A stretch of DNA of 64,000 nt from Lepraria neglecta (Eukaryota > Ascomycota > Lecanoromycetes > Lecanorales > Stereocaulaceae): positions 4,161,501 to 4,225,500 of the forward strand of contig CM065646.1 of NCBI GenBank assembly GCA_033220425.1, written 5' to 3'. The notes under the pieces are model-generated. The model saw nothing but the letters and a program-made list of their open reading frames with translations. It did not search any database and had not been told where the DNA came from. Positions 11,576-25,392 of the stretch are shown here, one piece after another (the first letter of the stretch is position 1; each line of letters begins with the position of its first letter). A program made the position numbers and the translations under genes.

Positions 11576-11990
11576 GTGGGAGACGATGTGGCAAGAACGG
11601 GAGACAAGGGAGTGGTATCGGACGGATATGGAGTTGAGGCGTCGATGGGCGGGTGTTTAGAGGGACATTGCACGAGTAGTGGCTAGACTGGCGGGCTTCA
11701 TACCATTTGCTTTTACAGGAATGTCTTGATCTTGATTTGATTGAGGTAGCTGTTTTCTTTACTATCATTACTACTAGCCTTTGCTTTGCAGGAGTTCTTG
11801 GACTGATCCATGCCTGAGGATCGATGGGCGGGCTTGGTTGCTGGTCTACCTGTATATGAGCTTCAATCCATCACATCACATCTATCATTCACCAGATTAT
11901 TGTATTACTCCCAGGCAATCGGAGCAGGGCACGACCCTTTCTTTTAACTGCATCCAGTCAAAGCCTGGCCATCTGTGTAGCATACGTTAT
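11576..11990. other. Convergent 3' intergenic region
   Basis: Between the stop codons of the PKA regulatory gene (+) and the BiP gene (-). No gene seen. Confidence 0.6.
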
Positions 11991-14288
<2,298 letters not shown>

Positions 14289-15484
14289 CTCGAAGGATGT
14301 TGCTTCTTCCTCTTGGGGTGAGAAGAGATTTGTGCTTGGTCTGTTTCAAAAAAACTCTGAACAAAGCAGAACAAATTATTGAGTAGACGAGTAACCGACG
14401 AAATAAGGACGAAACGAAGACAACACGCAGGATATATGACTAGGAAATGAGATCACTTATCTGCTTGTCCTTACACTGGTGAGTCATATTGAGGGAGGAT
14501 CGATCTGAAGATGTGGTCTCTTCCTACCTTCCACCTTCTGAATACAGAAGATGCCAGATCTCTTCATGCTCTCAGGTCTGTTCATTGGTCACTCGCTTGA
14601 TGGCTGAATCCTAATGCTGACTAAGGTCTCCCGGCTAATACTTTTTCCGAGCCATCTCAAATTCTCCAGTCCAGTTTAGGATCCAGCTGTAATGCAGCAC
14701 CGTCTCTTGGGAGACTCTGTGGATTGGCCGGCATGGAGATTCCGTAACCGAATCGAAGACCTAGAAGCCTGTTATACCTACCGTCTATGATCTAGCCCTA
14801 GCGCTTTTACGGCGACGAAGCCGCCTTCTGCGTCCGCTCTGTCTATCTTCTGGTAAGGTTCGTGATCTGATGACAATGACAGTCACGTGGATCACATGCA
14901 TACTCTCGGAAACTTCTTGATTGGAGAGTTCCAGACCGCTTCCAAGAATTCACTTCGTACCTGATCAATAGTGTAACGCAGGGAAATAAAACTACCGACA
15001 GAGCCCCAGTTTAAGGGCGATGGTTGAAGCATCGGGCTCAAGGAGGACGACTAGATCATCCACGGGGAGCTTTCGACGATATTTCCTGCATCTAGAATTG
15101 GTCAAATGCAGCACGGCTCGAAACACCTGCAATGCTCCTTCAACGTGCTCGAACGTGGGGACGTGAACACTTGTCCAGCGGGTCATTTGGAAAAGTGGTT
15201 TTGGTATTCTTATTACCCCCATAAAACTGCCCCTCAAAGCCAACAAAGCTCCAAGCGCAGGGGCCAAGCAGCGTGCCAGGCTATGACTGGATATTTCTAG
15301 GTTTGAATTACGTTTTGAGCGGATGTGAATTTTTCAAAGCAGCAAGCAGTAAGATGTGGGAATTTTGGGGCGTGCTTGGCGGAGGTTTCCCCGAGCGGAG
15401 GAGATTTTGCTGGAAGGTTCTCGGATTCGCCATCCGCCTTTGCCGCTGCTTTTTCAGCTACAAGTTCTCACTTACTCATAAGTT
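14289..15484. promoter_or_regulatory. BiP upstream region
   Basis: No gene recognised. On the minus strand (the BiP sense) there are CCAAT boxes (ATTGG on the given strand near 14583, 14714 and 14921). A CACGTG core flanked as TCACGTGG lies at 14883-14890 and resembles fungal unfolded-protein-response elements. The CCAAT-N9-CCACG spacing of a classical ERSE is not met, so the UPR assignment is tentative. Confidence 0.35.
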
Positions 15485-15571
15485 GCCGTTAACTGGAAAG
15501 CGCATACGGCTGAGAGCGGTCCCTATGATGTGTGACCTCAAAAATATTCTCATCGCTTTCCAGTTAACGGC
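15485..15571. repeat. 18-bp perfect inverted repeat, hairpin or MITE-like
   Basis: GCCGTTAACTGGAAAGCG at 15485-15502 is exactly matched by its reverse complement at 15554-15571, with a 51-nt spacer. No coding sequence lies inside and no obvious target-site duplication flanks it. It could be a small hairpin element or a long palindromic regulatory structure upstream of the gene at 15873. Confidence 0.7.
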
Positions 15572-15872
15572 ATAGTAACATGACGTGATGAGAAAAGTTT
15601 GATTATGCCATTACTAGGCGGCATTGCCAATGCCTTGGGCGGGCTTTATTTAAAGGGATGCTCTTGCTCTGGATTGACTGCTAACATACAATAATCAAGA
15701 CATCCACATTTACTACTGAACAAGCCAAAAATCAGGCAGATCAAAGACATTCTACCTACGCACCACAATTCGTCAGCGACACCTCGATTCTCAAGAATCT
15801 CCTCCTGCGCTCCAAGTAGTGAGGGCCACCAGATTCACTACAAGCAAACACCGCAGACTACAAACCTCAAAC
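15572..15872 (+). promoter_or_regulatory. Promoter/leader of the GRGGxGN protein gene
   Basis: Contains a CCAAT box (GCCAATGCC near 15625) and a TATA-like TTATTTAAAGG near 15646, about 220 bp before the ATG, followed by a C/A-rich leader. Confidence 0.5.
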
Positions 15873-16301
15873 ATGCCCTCATCCTACGCAATCCACGAGC
15901 CCGCACCTCACCACCCACAAGCCATGGGCTTCGGCCGTGGCGGTGCAGGCAACCGCACTCGTCCTATGCCACCCAACAACATCTTCGCTCCTCTCACCAC
16001 CGCTGAAACCCACAAGCTCCACTCCGAATACAACAGCAATCACGGCATGCCCAACTTCTCAACAGGGCGCGGTGGCTCAGGCAACATGCACAACGCCAAC
16101 GAGGAGAGGCGCATATTCAGCTTCGACGAGGAATTAGCTAAGCAGAACAAGGATGCTGTACCTATCTACCACATCGGACGCGGCGGACAAGGCAATGCTG
16201 TCAAGGACAGGCGGGACAGCGACGCTGGCAGCGCTAGCAGTAGGGGCTCCGAGAAGAGGGGTAGCCTTGAGTGGGTCAAGGGTCTTGCTCGCAAGGCATG
16301 A
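15873..16301 (+). CDS. Small GRGGxGN-repeat protein (DUF3602/Par32-like)
   Basis: Intronless, 142 aa. Three spaced copies of the GRGGxGN motif (GFGRGGAGN, GRGGSGN, GRGGQGN) identify the fungal DUF3602 family, which includes yeast Par32, a phosphoprotein that regulates ammonium transporters downstream of TORC1. The rest is polar and probably disordered, with a Ser-rich stretch (SDAGSASSRGSEKRGS) before a short basic end EWVKGLARKA. The start is the ATG after CTCAAAC at 15873; an in-frame GTG upstream is not used. Cytosolic location and phospho-regulation are inferred from the family only. Confidence 0.8.
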   Translation: MPSSYAIHEPAPHHPQAMGFGRGGAGNRTRPMPPNNIFAPLTTAETHKLHSEYNSNHGMPNFSTGRGGSGNMHNANEERRIFSFDEELAKQNKDAVPIYHIGRGGQGNAVKDRRDSDAGSASSRGSEKRGSLEWVKGLARKA

Positions 16302-17151
16302 GCACCTCATCTCCACCAAACCTTCACGGCCTTTTACGGCTTGCATCAATTTTCACTCGGGCAGCTAGCGATCTGAGATTCTACACTTGGGCGGCCAGAA
16401 ATCTTTCATGCGCAAGCATTGTTTTACAGCGACTGCATCTACATCATATCATCTTTGAGCTGGTACCCAGTGAGTACCATCACGGAGTTTCACTGCGGAT
16501 AATTCGACAACCAGATACCCCATTAGCGAGCATGGTCATTAGCATTAAGAGAAAGGTTCTATTGTATATAGTGTATAACAACAGAGGAATGATTATCTAT
16601 TTTTACACTTCACATACGTATCACTCTCCATTGATCATTGCTATGACCCCTCTGATGTTTCAGAATGCATTCAAGACGTAAGTAATTGCCGCATGTCCCT
16701 AGATGTCGCGGATCGCGAGGATTCTTACCCCTCAACGTTGCAGCTTTTTGGGACACTTGAGCGAAGACTTATGCACTTCTTGCTCTCCTCGAGCAGAGAA
16801 CACCTCCAACTCCGCTTACCTTGAGCGGAAAATCCCCGACTTGGGGCTTCTACTAAGCAAAACCGTCTTTATTTTCTAGAAATTTTGAGCAAATCAGGTG
16901 CCCCCAGAGACGCACGATGTCCAACCGGTGAATTATAGGAAAAATGGGCTATATTTGGTGTCAGCCCGTTGGTAATTCTTCAAAGATAGACCTGGATGTT
17001 GCTTCTTCGCTTTTCACATTTTTAAGGGATGACGGCACATTTCTAGGCCATAATTTAGGCACTTACTGGTATCTTGGTAGGCACTCAATCCTGAATTATA
17101 GTATTCCCTTCAACATCTACAGTATCTACCTAACTACAAAACTGAAGCGTC
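16302..17151. other. AT-rich intergenic region, no gene seen
   Basis: Lies between the 3' ends of convergent genes. Several short open frames but no family resemblance, and no RNA gene recognised. Confidence 0.55.
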
Positions 17152-19031
17152 TCAGACCGGGATCGCAGCCCCATCACCTCTAGGATCGCTGCCTGCACTG
17201 TATACATACCTCCCATCCTCAACATGACACCTAATAACCTGTCCCCTCCCAAACAAGCCCCTCTCAAACCCCTTCACAATCTCAACATCGTGTCCCATCC
17301 CCCTCAACGTCTCCGCCACATCCTCTCCAATACCATCCTCAAGGTACACCCTATGGAACACATTCCCCGCATCCGGCATACCAGCCCCAATACAGATCCT
17401 CGGCGCATCTAAGGCGGCCTGCGGATTATATTTGAACGCTAGCATGTTGAGGAGAACTTGTACGTGGCCCTGCGGCTGCATAAAGCCGCCCATAACTCCA
17501 TAGACAGTGTGGAGTGTGCCGTCGTCTGGGTTCGTGAGCATAGCTGGAATGATAGTATGGTATGGTCTCTTCCCCGGAGCGTAGACATTAGGATGTCCCT
17601 CATCCAACGAGAATCCCGCGCCGCGGTTTTGAAGCGTGAAGCCGCAGCCCTTAGGGATGATACAAGTACCGAAGCCGCCGAAATTGCTGTTGATGAAGGA
17701 GCAGCCGTTTCCTTCATTGTCTGTGGTAGCTAGGTAGACCGTATCGCATTGGTTGTGAGCTGGTGAGCCGTGCGTTAGGCGGTTTGATGATTTCTTCGGG
17801 TCGAACAATTTTGCGCGTTCGGCGAGGTATGGGCGAGCTATCATTTCTTTGGTGGGGACTTTAACGACGTTGGAGTCTGTGACGAACCAAGTTGCATCGG
17901 CGAAGCCGATTCGGAGGGCTTCTATAACGGCGTGCAGGTATTCGGCGCCGTTGTGGTCTTTCTCGGTGAAGGTGCGGATGACGCCGGTCTTCTCTAGTTC
18001 TTCAAGGATACCCAGAGCCATAAGAGCGACCATGCCTTGTCCATTGGGAGGGTGTTCCCAGATTTCGACACCGTGAGCGGGGGTGCTTTGGCTGGGTTGA
18101 CCGTCGAGGCCTTTGCTCTGGACGGCGCCTATGTTTTGGCCGTTGAATTTGAGGGAGACTGGTTCGGTGGGTTCGGTGCCTGTGTCGGCGTGGTATTTTA
18201 AATCCTCGAGTGTTATGTGTCCTCCTAGATCCTGCACCACTTTGACTAGCTCTTTCGCAACAGTGCCCTGGTAGAATCCTGGTTTGCCTTGTTTTGCGAG
18301 GAGACGGAACGTGTTGGCCAATGTTGGGTTTGACATGAGTTCGCCTGCTCGTGGGGCTCGCTTGCCGCCTTTTGCGTTGGGATCTGTTTTCAACATCTCG
18401 CCAAAGTTGGGGGAAGCGTGGCGGATCGTCTCTTCGCTGGCTCGCCACTATGACTGGTCAGTGTGAGTGGTTTCCCAGGATCGCTGTGTCTACTCACGAA
18501 TGCCGAAGCTAGCTCGGATACAGGGAATCCCTCTTCGCCGAGTTCAATCGCTGGTGTCAGGACGTCCTTCAGCGAGACCTTGCCGCTGCCAAATTTCTCA
18601 ACTGTGTCCACCCATCCAGCTGCAGCACCAGGAACCGTGACCGAGTGTACACTTGTCATGAGTATGGTACCCTTCTCCCCAGCCTTCAATCCCATGTCCT
18701 CTCTCATCTGCTCCAACGAACCTGTCCCTGAGGACCTGCCGGATCCATTCATCGCTTCCACCTTCTTCGTTTTGGCATTGTAGAATAAGCAGAACATATC
18801 TCCTCCGATACCGGTCGATGAAGGCTCCGTCATATTCAAGGCCGCAGCGACGGCTACGGCTGCGTCTGCTGCATTTCCTCCTGCTCTTAGTATTCTCTGG
18901 CCTGCCTGAGCAGCCAATGGCTGCGTGCACGCCACCATGCCATTGGCACTGTGAACGACACTGCGTCTACTAGGGTAAGAGATGAATTCTGGGTCTGAGG
19001 AGGGATAGATTGCAGAAGCATTGAGAGGCAT
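17152..19031 (-). CDS. Gamma-glutamyltranspeptidase-like Ntn-hydrolase
   Basis: Two exons, 19031-18498 and 18447-17152, joined by a 50-bp intron, give 609 aa. The N-terminal GGT block is clear: SANGMVACTQPLAAQAGQ, GGNAADAAVAVAAALN, EPSSTGIGGDMF and GSGRSS. The second half contains NGQGMVALMALGILEE and the autoprocessing segment NQCDTVYLATTDNEGNGCS. Thr at about residue 414 (in CDTVYL) is the expected nucleophile formed after self-cleavage. INSNFGGFG and GGFMQPQGHVQVLLN follow. The CDT-V-Y form resembles the YwrD/acylase-like branch more than classical glutathione-degrading GGT (GTTH). The substrate is therefore uncertain: gamma-glutamyl compounds or cephalosporin-like amides. No signal peptide is seen, so it is probably cytosolic. 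Confidence 0.9.
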
Positions 19032-19457
19032 TGTAAATGACCAAGCATAAGTTGCTTGGACTGGAACAGGAAATCAATGCTCACGAAGGATGACCTTGAG
19101 AATAGGAGTTGGATGCAGAGGAACGCAAGATCAGGAGCAGAGTGGGGGTGGGGGTGGAAGTGGTCAAACAAACACTTAAGACGTCATTTTAACTATCTAT
19201 TCAAGTCAAGTCAGTCTATCAGTAGCTCTTCGCTATGGAGTTAGACATAGAACAAGACAATGCCAATATCAGGCGAAGAAAATCGAAACGGCTTCGGATA
19301 GACCCGCAAATTCGCAAAGAGGGAAGGACGATATGATGCTGCTGGAAGTTGTTGCAGCGGTGATGAACGTGCCAAGCCGGAAGTTCCCGCCCTATGAAAA
19401 TATTTCGCTACTTGACCAAGACCTTGGCATTGACGTCTTCTTCAAGTTGTACATAGT
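19032..19457. promoter_or_regulatory. Shared divergent promoter region
   Basis: The 426 bp separate the GGT-like gene (-) and the mitochondrial release factor gene (+), so promoters for both must lie here. No clear TATA box was identified. Confidence 0.6.
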
Positions 19458-20803
19458 ATGTTCATAACCCGATGGGGAGGCTCACGACGCTGTATATATG
19501 CTAGTCGACGAAAGGCTGTGCAGGCCTGGCGATATCAAAGCACCACGACCGCAGCAACCCCCACAATCTCCCCTGCTTTGCTGGGGAGAGCCCGAGCTCT
19601 TGCAGCTGAACATGCTCAGCTGTCGAAGAAGCTAAACTGCGAATATGATAAACAGCTAGCCAAGCAAGCGGGCGCGCTCTCTGCTGTCGCCGAGGCCCTC
19701 AATGGGTGGGAAGCAGCCAACAACGTTCGTCCCAGTCTTGACAAACGCATGCCAAGTGACTAACGTACGCCTAGTCCCTGCCAGAGCTCCAACAACTCAT
19801 CAAAGACCCCTCGACGGATGCGGAATTACGGTCCCTCGCAGCAGAAGAACTTGCCACTACGAGTGAAGAGCTCTCGACGCTGTCCAAAGAGCTTCAGGCA
19901 AGTTTGATTCCGCAACATCCATTCGCAGATATGCCATGTCTGGTCGAAATTCGACCCGGCGCTGGAGGAAACGAGGCAGCGCTGTTTGCTGGTGATCTAC
20001 TTCGCATGTACCGCGCGTTTTGCAAACGTAAGGGTCTCCGTGCCAACCTGTTGAAGCTTGATTCCTCAGCATCAGTCAGCTCGGACGATCAGATAGAGGA
20101 GGCGGTCTTGGAAATAGATGCAGCTGGCGCGTATGATATTTTCAGATGCGAGGCTGGAGTACACAGGGTGCAAAGGGTACCGGCTACTGAAAACAAAGGA
20201 AGGACTCATACTAGTGCTGTCTCCGTACTAGTGCTGCCAAACTTTCCTGAGCAAGGAGAGGAAGAGATGGGGGCGGCCAATTTCGACGACCCCTCGAGCG
20301 ACTACTACATCGACCCCGGTGACGTAAGAACAGATGTCATGCGTGCTCGGGGCGCAGGAGGTCAGCACGTTAATACCACAGACTCAGCAGTGCGCCTTAC
20401 ACATATACCGACCAACACCGTCATCGCTATTCAGGACTCCAGGTCCCAGCCAAAGAATCGTGCAAAGGCGTGGCAGATTCTACGAGCCAAACTCGCCCAG
20501 CAGCGACGTGATGCAAGAGAAGAGGAGATGGCACAGCTTCGAGTTAGCGTGATAGGCGTAGCTAGGATGGGTCGAGGTGATAAAATACGGACTTATAATT
20601 GGAGTCAGCAGAGAGTCACGGATCATCGAAGTGGGATCACACTGCATCATCTTGATGACATCTTGGAGGGTGGAGAGAGCCTTGACCAAGTCATGTCTAG
20701 TGTAAAAGAATGGCTAAAGACCAGAGATGTTGAGTCTTTGATCGCAGATGAAGAGGCTGAAAGAGCAAAATCTGAAGGGGTGGCCAGAAAGACACATCAG
20801 TAA
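19458..20803 (+). CDS. Mitochondrial peptide chain release factor 1
   Basis: Two exons, 19458-19724 and 19775-20803, around a 50-bp intron (GTTCGT, GACTAAC branch, CTAG), encode 431 aa. The start is basic and hydroxylated (MFITRWGGSRRCIYASRRKA), as expected of a mitochondrial presequence. Class I release factor features: EIRPGAGGNEAALFAGDLLRMY, EAGVHRVQRVPATE, and the peptidyl-tRNA hydrolysis motif RGAGGQHVN, with GGQ at about residue 315. The IPTN and KIRTYNWSQQRVTDHRSG blocks match RF1 rather than RF2. It ends translation at UAA/UAG in mitochondria. Length and domain order are normal. Confidence 0.94.
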
Positions 20804-20873
20804 AATGAAAATCATCGGCGGTTCCGCCCAGTTGCTTCACACTCCAATGGTCCAAAGTCCAGTCACTCAGAAC

Positions 20874-21312
20874 CTAGACACCGAGGTTTTCCTGAAGGTC
20901 TCTCACAAAGGTGACCTCGTCCTGGGCTTTCGCGCCAGTTCTCTCCCTGAAAGCCCAATAGTCTTGCTCCCTCAACCTCTGGATTTGCAGATCCTCATGC
21001 GCCCATTCGGTTATTGGCCGTTTACTCTCAAGGGCCTCCCTATTCTTCCATGTTCTGGCTTCTCTGACAAGCCTTCGGAAACCGATCATGTTGTTCATTG
21101 TCATAGCGTCGTCTGTCTCAGCATTTGTGACCTCATCCGCCATGAGATAGTCGAACGCGCACCACAAGCTATCGTTATCGGTCCTTCGCCAATGAATCCA
21201 TCAGGCGCGTCCAGGCTAGCATATTGAAGTACTCTAGATGAAATTCCATATTCCATTTTAACGCCTCATCATCCGATAGAATGTCTTGGAATTTGATAGG
21301 ATTCGCGCCCCA
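20874..21312 (-). pseudogene. Decayed unknown gene, copy A
   Basis: Reading minus, ANPIKFQDILSDDEALKW, EFHLEYFNMLAWTRLMDSLA and then, after stops and a frame change, CAFDYLMADEVTNAETDDAM, NNMIGFRRLVREARTWKN and RDLQENLGV. It resembles a second region at 22471-23100, which has EHFNMPAWTHLIDKLVND at the equivalent place and ends RRLYDNLGL. The family is not recognised. The stops and frame shift indicate a broken gene. Confidence 0.45.
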
Positions 21313-22470
21313 TTAGGCGGGAGGAAGGTGGTGTTTGAGCGTCGACCAAACCAACAGCTGTGGAGATTCCGGTGTTAGCACATTTCTACAAGGATACAAG
21401 ACAATGTTATGAGACATGTCTGGGGAACACAGCTAAATCTATTGCCCTCGCAACATGCCCTAGGACTCAACCCGCGTTCCTAATTGTGGAAGAAACCCTC
21501 CGAAAAGTACGTACCATGAAGTCATGGTCGGAGATATCGCCACGATAGGTCTTATGTCGGACTATTTCGATTCAAACGGATAATCTTGTATTAACGGGCC
21601 AAGTCTCGTATAGCGTGCGTCTGGATTGAATTATGTGGTCTGAGGGAAGCTGGCTGCGGTCCATTGTGCTTCGACATCGTTGACGGCGTGGGCGGAGCTT
21701 TCGGCGCACTGTGAGACGAAGTCAGAATCAAGGAAGAGGCCAATGTCTGATAATCTGAATGAAGATATCCGAAGAGCTTATGAATACGGATGAAAGCGCT
21801 GCTAATAAAAGTGATGATAATGATGGGCACGGTTATAAATGGGTTGCTGATACCACGGGAAACAAACCGTCGAAGGTGAACTCCTCAAAGGGCCTAGCCC
21901 ATGCTGGCACCTTCCAACGCGCGTTAAAGTCTGTTCTCTCTTGGGCACAGGTTGGGCCTTACCCGCTTGCCCGTTCGTTCCTTCCACAATCGCACTACGG
22001 AAAATGGGAGTTCAGTACTGGCAAACAGGCTAGAAACATGGGTTGTATTAAGCTCTTCGAGTGGCAAGCGCATCAATATTCTAATGTCCCTACAAGGACT
22101 AGCTTCCACCAGCTCGCTGAGCAGGGAATACTCGAAAAAAAGGATACTGCCTTCAATAATATGTTGCAGTCAATCACTATGAAGGAGCATTCATCTGGAT
22201 CTTTGGATATTGCCTAAAGACCAATGCTGCTCGACTATGACTCAAAATAATGTGGTATTGAGGCAAATTCGCTCCCAATCAAAACAGACATCATGCATGC
22301 ACAAAATCCATCCCCTGCTCGCTCATCCCCATAACCAATGGCAAATTCTCAACAAGAATGCTTGCATGAATAGAACCCACCACCGACCCGCCCAATACCT
22401 TCAACCCTTCAATGGCCCAGTCCAGTCGGTCAAGTTGGACCGATCCCTGCGAGTCCAGCCTTTTACATGC
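21313..22470. other. No gene recognised
   Basis: The longest open frame (21759-22217, +, 152 aa) has no recognisable motif and unconvincing composition, so it is not annotated. Confidence 0.4.
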
Positions 22471-23100
22471 TTACACACTCTTCCTAATGCAGTGTGGATG
22501 GCGCAAGTCCTTGATCCGACCTAGAGCCCAGTCCGAGATTGTCATAAAGCCGGCGTAGCTCGCTGGCCTGTGTTTCGTTCTCCGGCTCAAGCCCATCTCT
22601 CCACTCTTCAAAGCCTTTATCGTACAGTTCTTTGATATAAGACTGCTCAAAGTCAATATCGACCTACGGCTTATGCACAGACCTGGCCTTCCGGTTCTTG
22701 AACAACCTGGCTTGCTTGAGAATCTCGCATATATTCTAGAACATGCATTCCATAGTCATTCGATCGTGCGGGGATTCGTAACGATGCCGTCATCTGACCA
22801 AGGCCTTCTTTGCTCCAACGATCGTGAGCGACGAGCTAGTCGAGCGCAGTCTGCAGGCTGTCGCATTGAGTGTCGTTGACTAGCTTGTCTATCAGATGGG
22901 TCCAGGCTGGCATGTTGAAGTGCTCCATGTAAAACACAACGTCAGAATGAAGTGTAAACCGATCCTCGGCGACAATGTTCTAGGGCCAGGTGTTTTCGAG
23001 CAAGTGTTCAATCATCCAATCGTAGTCCACGATGGAGGAAGTGCCGCGAGGGTTCTTGTATCGAATTATCTCGATCCAGACAGATCTCATTGTGGTGGCT
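22471..23100 (-). pseudogene. Decayed unknown gene, copy B
   Basis: Reading minus: VWIEIIRYKNPRGTSSIVDY, DWMIEHLLENTWP then stop, FTLHSDVVFYMEHFNMPAWT, DSLQTALD then stop, SNDYGMHVLEYMRDSQ, and in another frame DIDFEQSYIKELYDKGFEEW and ASELRRLYDNLGLGSR. It parallels copy A in order and in several residues (EYFNMLAW / EHFNMPAW; RDLQENLGV / RRLYDNLGL). Interrupted by at least three stops. Function unknown. Confidence 0.45.
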
Positions 23101-24297
23101 TGCCAATCTCGGTATAATTTGCTCCGGGTTTATAGCTTCGTCTTTTGGCATGATAAACTTCCACCCCACCCTCGTTCGCGACTTTCGATGACTTTCGCGC
23201 CTATCGATGAGGGAACCAGAGTCAATGGACTAGAAAATGCTTGATACGAAAGTATGGAAGGTTTGTGTATGAGATTGAGGCATGTATGCAAAAGCTGTTG
23301 CTGGAAATACAGAGACTAAGAGGAAGGGAACATGGTGCTATCATAGCAACGAGCTAAAGTTCGAACGTGGTCTTTCCAGCTACTGAAGCCGTGTTGGGCT
23401 CGTGTTATGTGCGTAAATAGGCTCGCCACAAGACTCACCAATTCTATCCGGCGGACAGAGGCCAATCGATCTATTATCGCTCTTCCCATAGTCGTACCAT
23501 GGCTCGGTGTCTCAACCATCGCTGCCTCCTAGCGGCCTATATTTGGTGAAACCTTTGCCACTTATGCTATGCGGCTCTTTTCCCTAACAGAGAACGAGAG
23601 TACGGCTGCATGCCTTCTCAGGTGGTCTGTCGCCACCAAAATATGACATAGCTTACAGCCGAATGTCATGATCGGCGTCTTGTGCTTCGGCATGCCTTGG
23701 CTAACGCTTATGGCTGTTTCATCATCCCCAAGGTCACGTCGAGCACAAAGTTTCTGCTACTATTCTCGGAGGCTTGGTATCACGACTAGACTTATCATCG
23801 TATCGACCCTGGAAGAGTTTGATCCGGAGCTGATACAACATCTGTTCTAGGATAGGCCTTCGGGGGCCAGCTCAAGAAAGGGGAGGAGCTTGTTACGATA
23901 TTGCAGCAAATAGGGGAGAGATGAGAGTTCCATATGCTTCATGTGCACATAGAGTCTTGCGGAGCCAATTTTGCTTATTCGGATGGGTGTCATATCGGGA
24001 GGAAGCAGACGACCTGATTTGACGACTCTTCTGCACTTGTCGGGAATTCGACGGCACGTAAACACAAACACCACCTCCGCTTATCTATAAATTTAGATCT
24101 CCATCTTGAGGACCTGATAACTTGCACCAAATACATATCCCATGGGAATTCGAGATACTTTTGTCAACATAAGCGATCGATTATTCAACATCTTCGTGAA
24201 TGAGTACAAGAGCTCTGGCGCTGGGCTGTAGAACGGCAGTCGGTGTCGTCTGCGGAGTGAACCCGGTGCCGATGAGGTAATGAGTCTCCCGGTAGTA
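23101..24297. other. No gene recognised
   Basis: Short open frames only. One on the minus strand (23847-24074, 75 aa) reads smoothly but matches no family I know. Confidence 0.35.
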
Positions 24298-24327
24298 CTC
24301 AGCTGATTATTCTTGTGTCATCAGTCC
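24298..24327 (+). repeat. Direct repeat, copy 1 (upstream of 24582 ORF)
   Basis: CTCAGCTGATTATTCTTGTG followed by TCATCAGTCC. It matches 24914-24944 at most positions. The pair lies at a comparable place upstream of two similar coding stretches, which suggests tandem duplication. Confidence 0.6.
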
Positions 24328-24581
24328 GCTTCATGGCTTTTGTGCGACTTGAAATCGATCGGCTATGTCAACTAGATTTGGGCATATGACTGAAATTTTG
24401 TGTTACCCGCCTACTTTTTGGACCAACAGTTCCTACCACAAAGCAAAGTCTTCTACTCATCTCTTCGACACCAAACCCAACACGTAGTCCACATCGATAC
24501 CTCTGAGCCCAATACCGCTCTTCAAGAGTACAACTTTTTCGAGCCGTCAAATTCATTATTAACAAAGTGCAAAGTATCGCC

Positions 24582-24788
24582 ATGGATCGAATAGCCAGAC
24601 TCAGAAATATTGCCTACCAAACTGTCTTCAACGATGAATGGACCGAAATCGGCGACATGGTCACCAACAACCCCGACGAGGTCCTGACCCTAGTCGTCGG
24701 TATGCTGTTCCCAGTCAATGGAAATGATGGAAAACGATATCGCGAAAGTCCTAAAGGTTCGGGACGCACAAGTCTTTGCAGAGTATGA
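24582..24788 (+). pseudogene. Truncated copy of an unknown protein gene
   Basis: ATG in a good context (CGCCATGGATCG). It encodes MDRIARLRNIAYQTVFNDEW and NPDEVLTLVVGMLFPVN, then ends after 68 aa. The pattern W-x(n)-N-x-D-[VL]-x-x-L-V-[GA]-M resembles the start of the intact ORF at 25393 (DKVWDDDALTF, NYTDLEILLVAMRFSFLN). Together with the shared upstream repeat, this suggests a duplicated and truncated copy. Function unknown. Confidence 0.4.
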
Positions 24789-24913
24789 TCGAAGCTGAGC
24801 TAAGGAGGAACTTATCATCAGAGCGTGGGACTGTTTCAAACGTCTTAGAAGGTCAAGCATTCTCTTTGATGGTATACACTTGTTTTGACGGGGAGTGTTG
24901 CCTCGGGGCCGTG

Positions 24914-24944
24914 CTCACCTGATTACTTTTGCGTCATCAATTCC
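24914..24944 (+). repeat. Direct repeat, copy 2 (upstream of 25393 ORF)
   Basis: CTCACCTGATTACTTTTGCG followed by TCATCAATTCC, the diverged partner of 24298-24327. Confidence 0.6.
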
Positions 24945-25392
24945 TGGTCAGGGGCTCTGTGTAGCTCGAGGTTGGCGTTAAAGAATATGCTCGATTGGCC
25001 AGACTGGTGAGCTTTGATCTGGTGACGGGCGTACAGACCTTGCGTACAATATCGACTCTGACATCGCAAGGCGTGAGACAAGCCTTGAGGTTGAGTCAAC
25101 GTTTTCTGTGTCACGGATGGGTACCTTATAAACCTCGTCTTCACCATGAAACCAAACATCATCTTACTTCTCTCTCACCAAATCTTCGAACAAAGACATC
25201 GACAGCATCTTACCAACGTTCTCAAAACAGCCATCACAGTCAATCCCTCACTACCAAATCCACTGAGCTCAAGAACCTGCCTCAGCCTCGACGTTTTTCG
25301 GTGTTCTGTAGCTGCCAGCCTCGATAACAGTAAGATTGAAATCGCCTTGAAGGAATGTTTCATAGTGTCTAACGCTACTTTGACTACCACCA

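Noticed and set aside
14883-14890. Definite UPR element (ERSE) before BiP
   Set aside because: CACGTG is present, but the nearest CCAAT is about 29 nt away rather than 9, so only a tentative regulatory note was kept.
21759-22217. 152-codon plus-strand open frame
   Set aside because: No motif, no promoter or intron context, and it overlaps other equally long meaningless frames.
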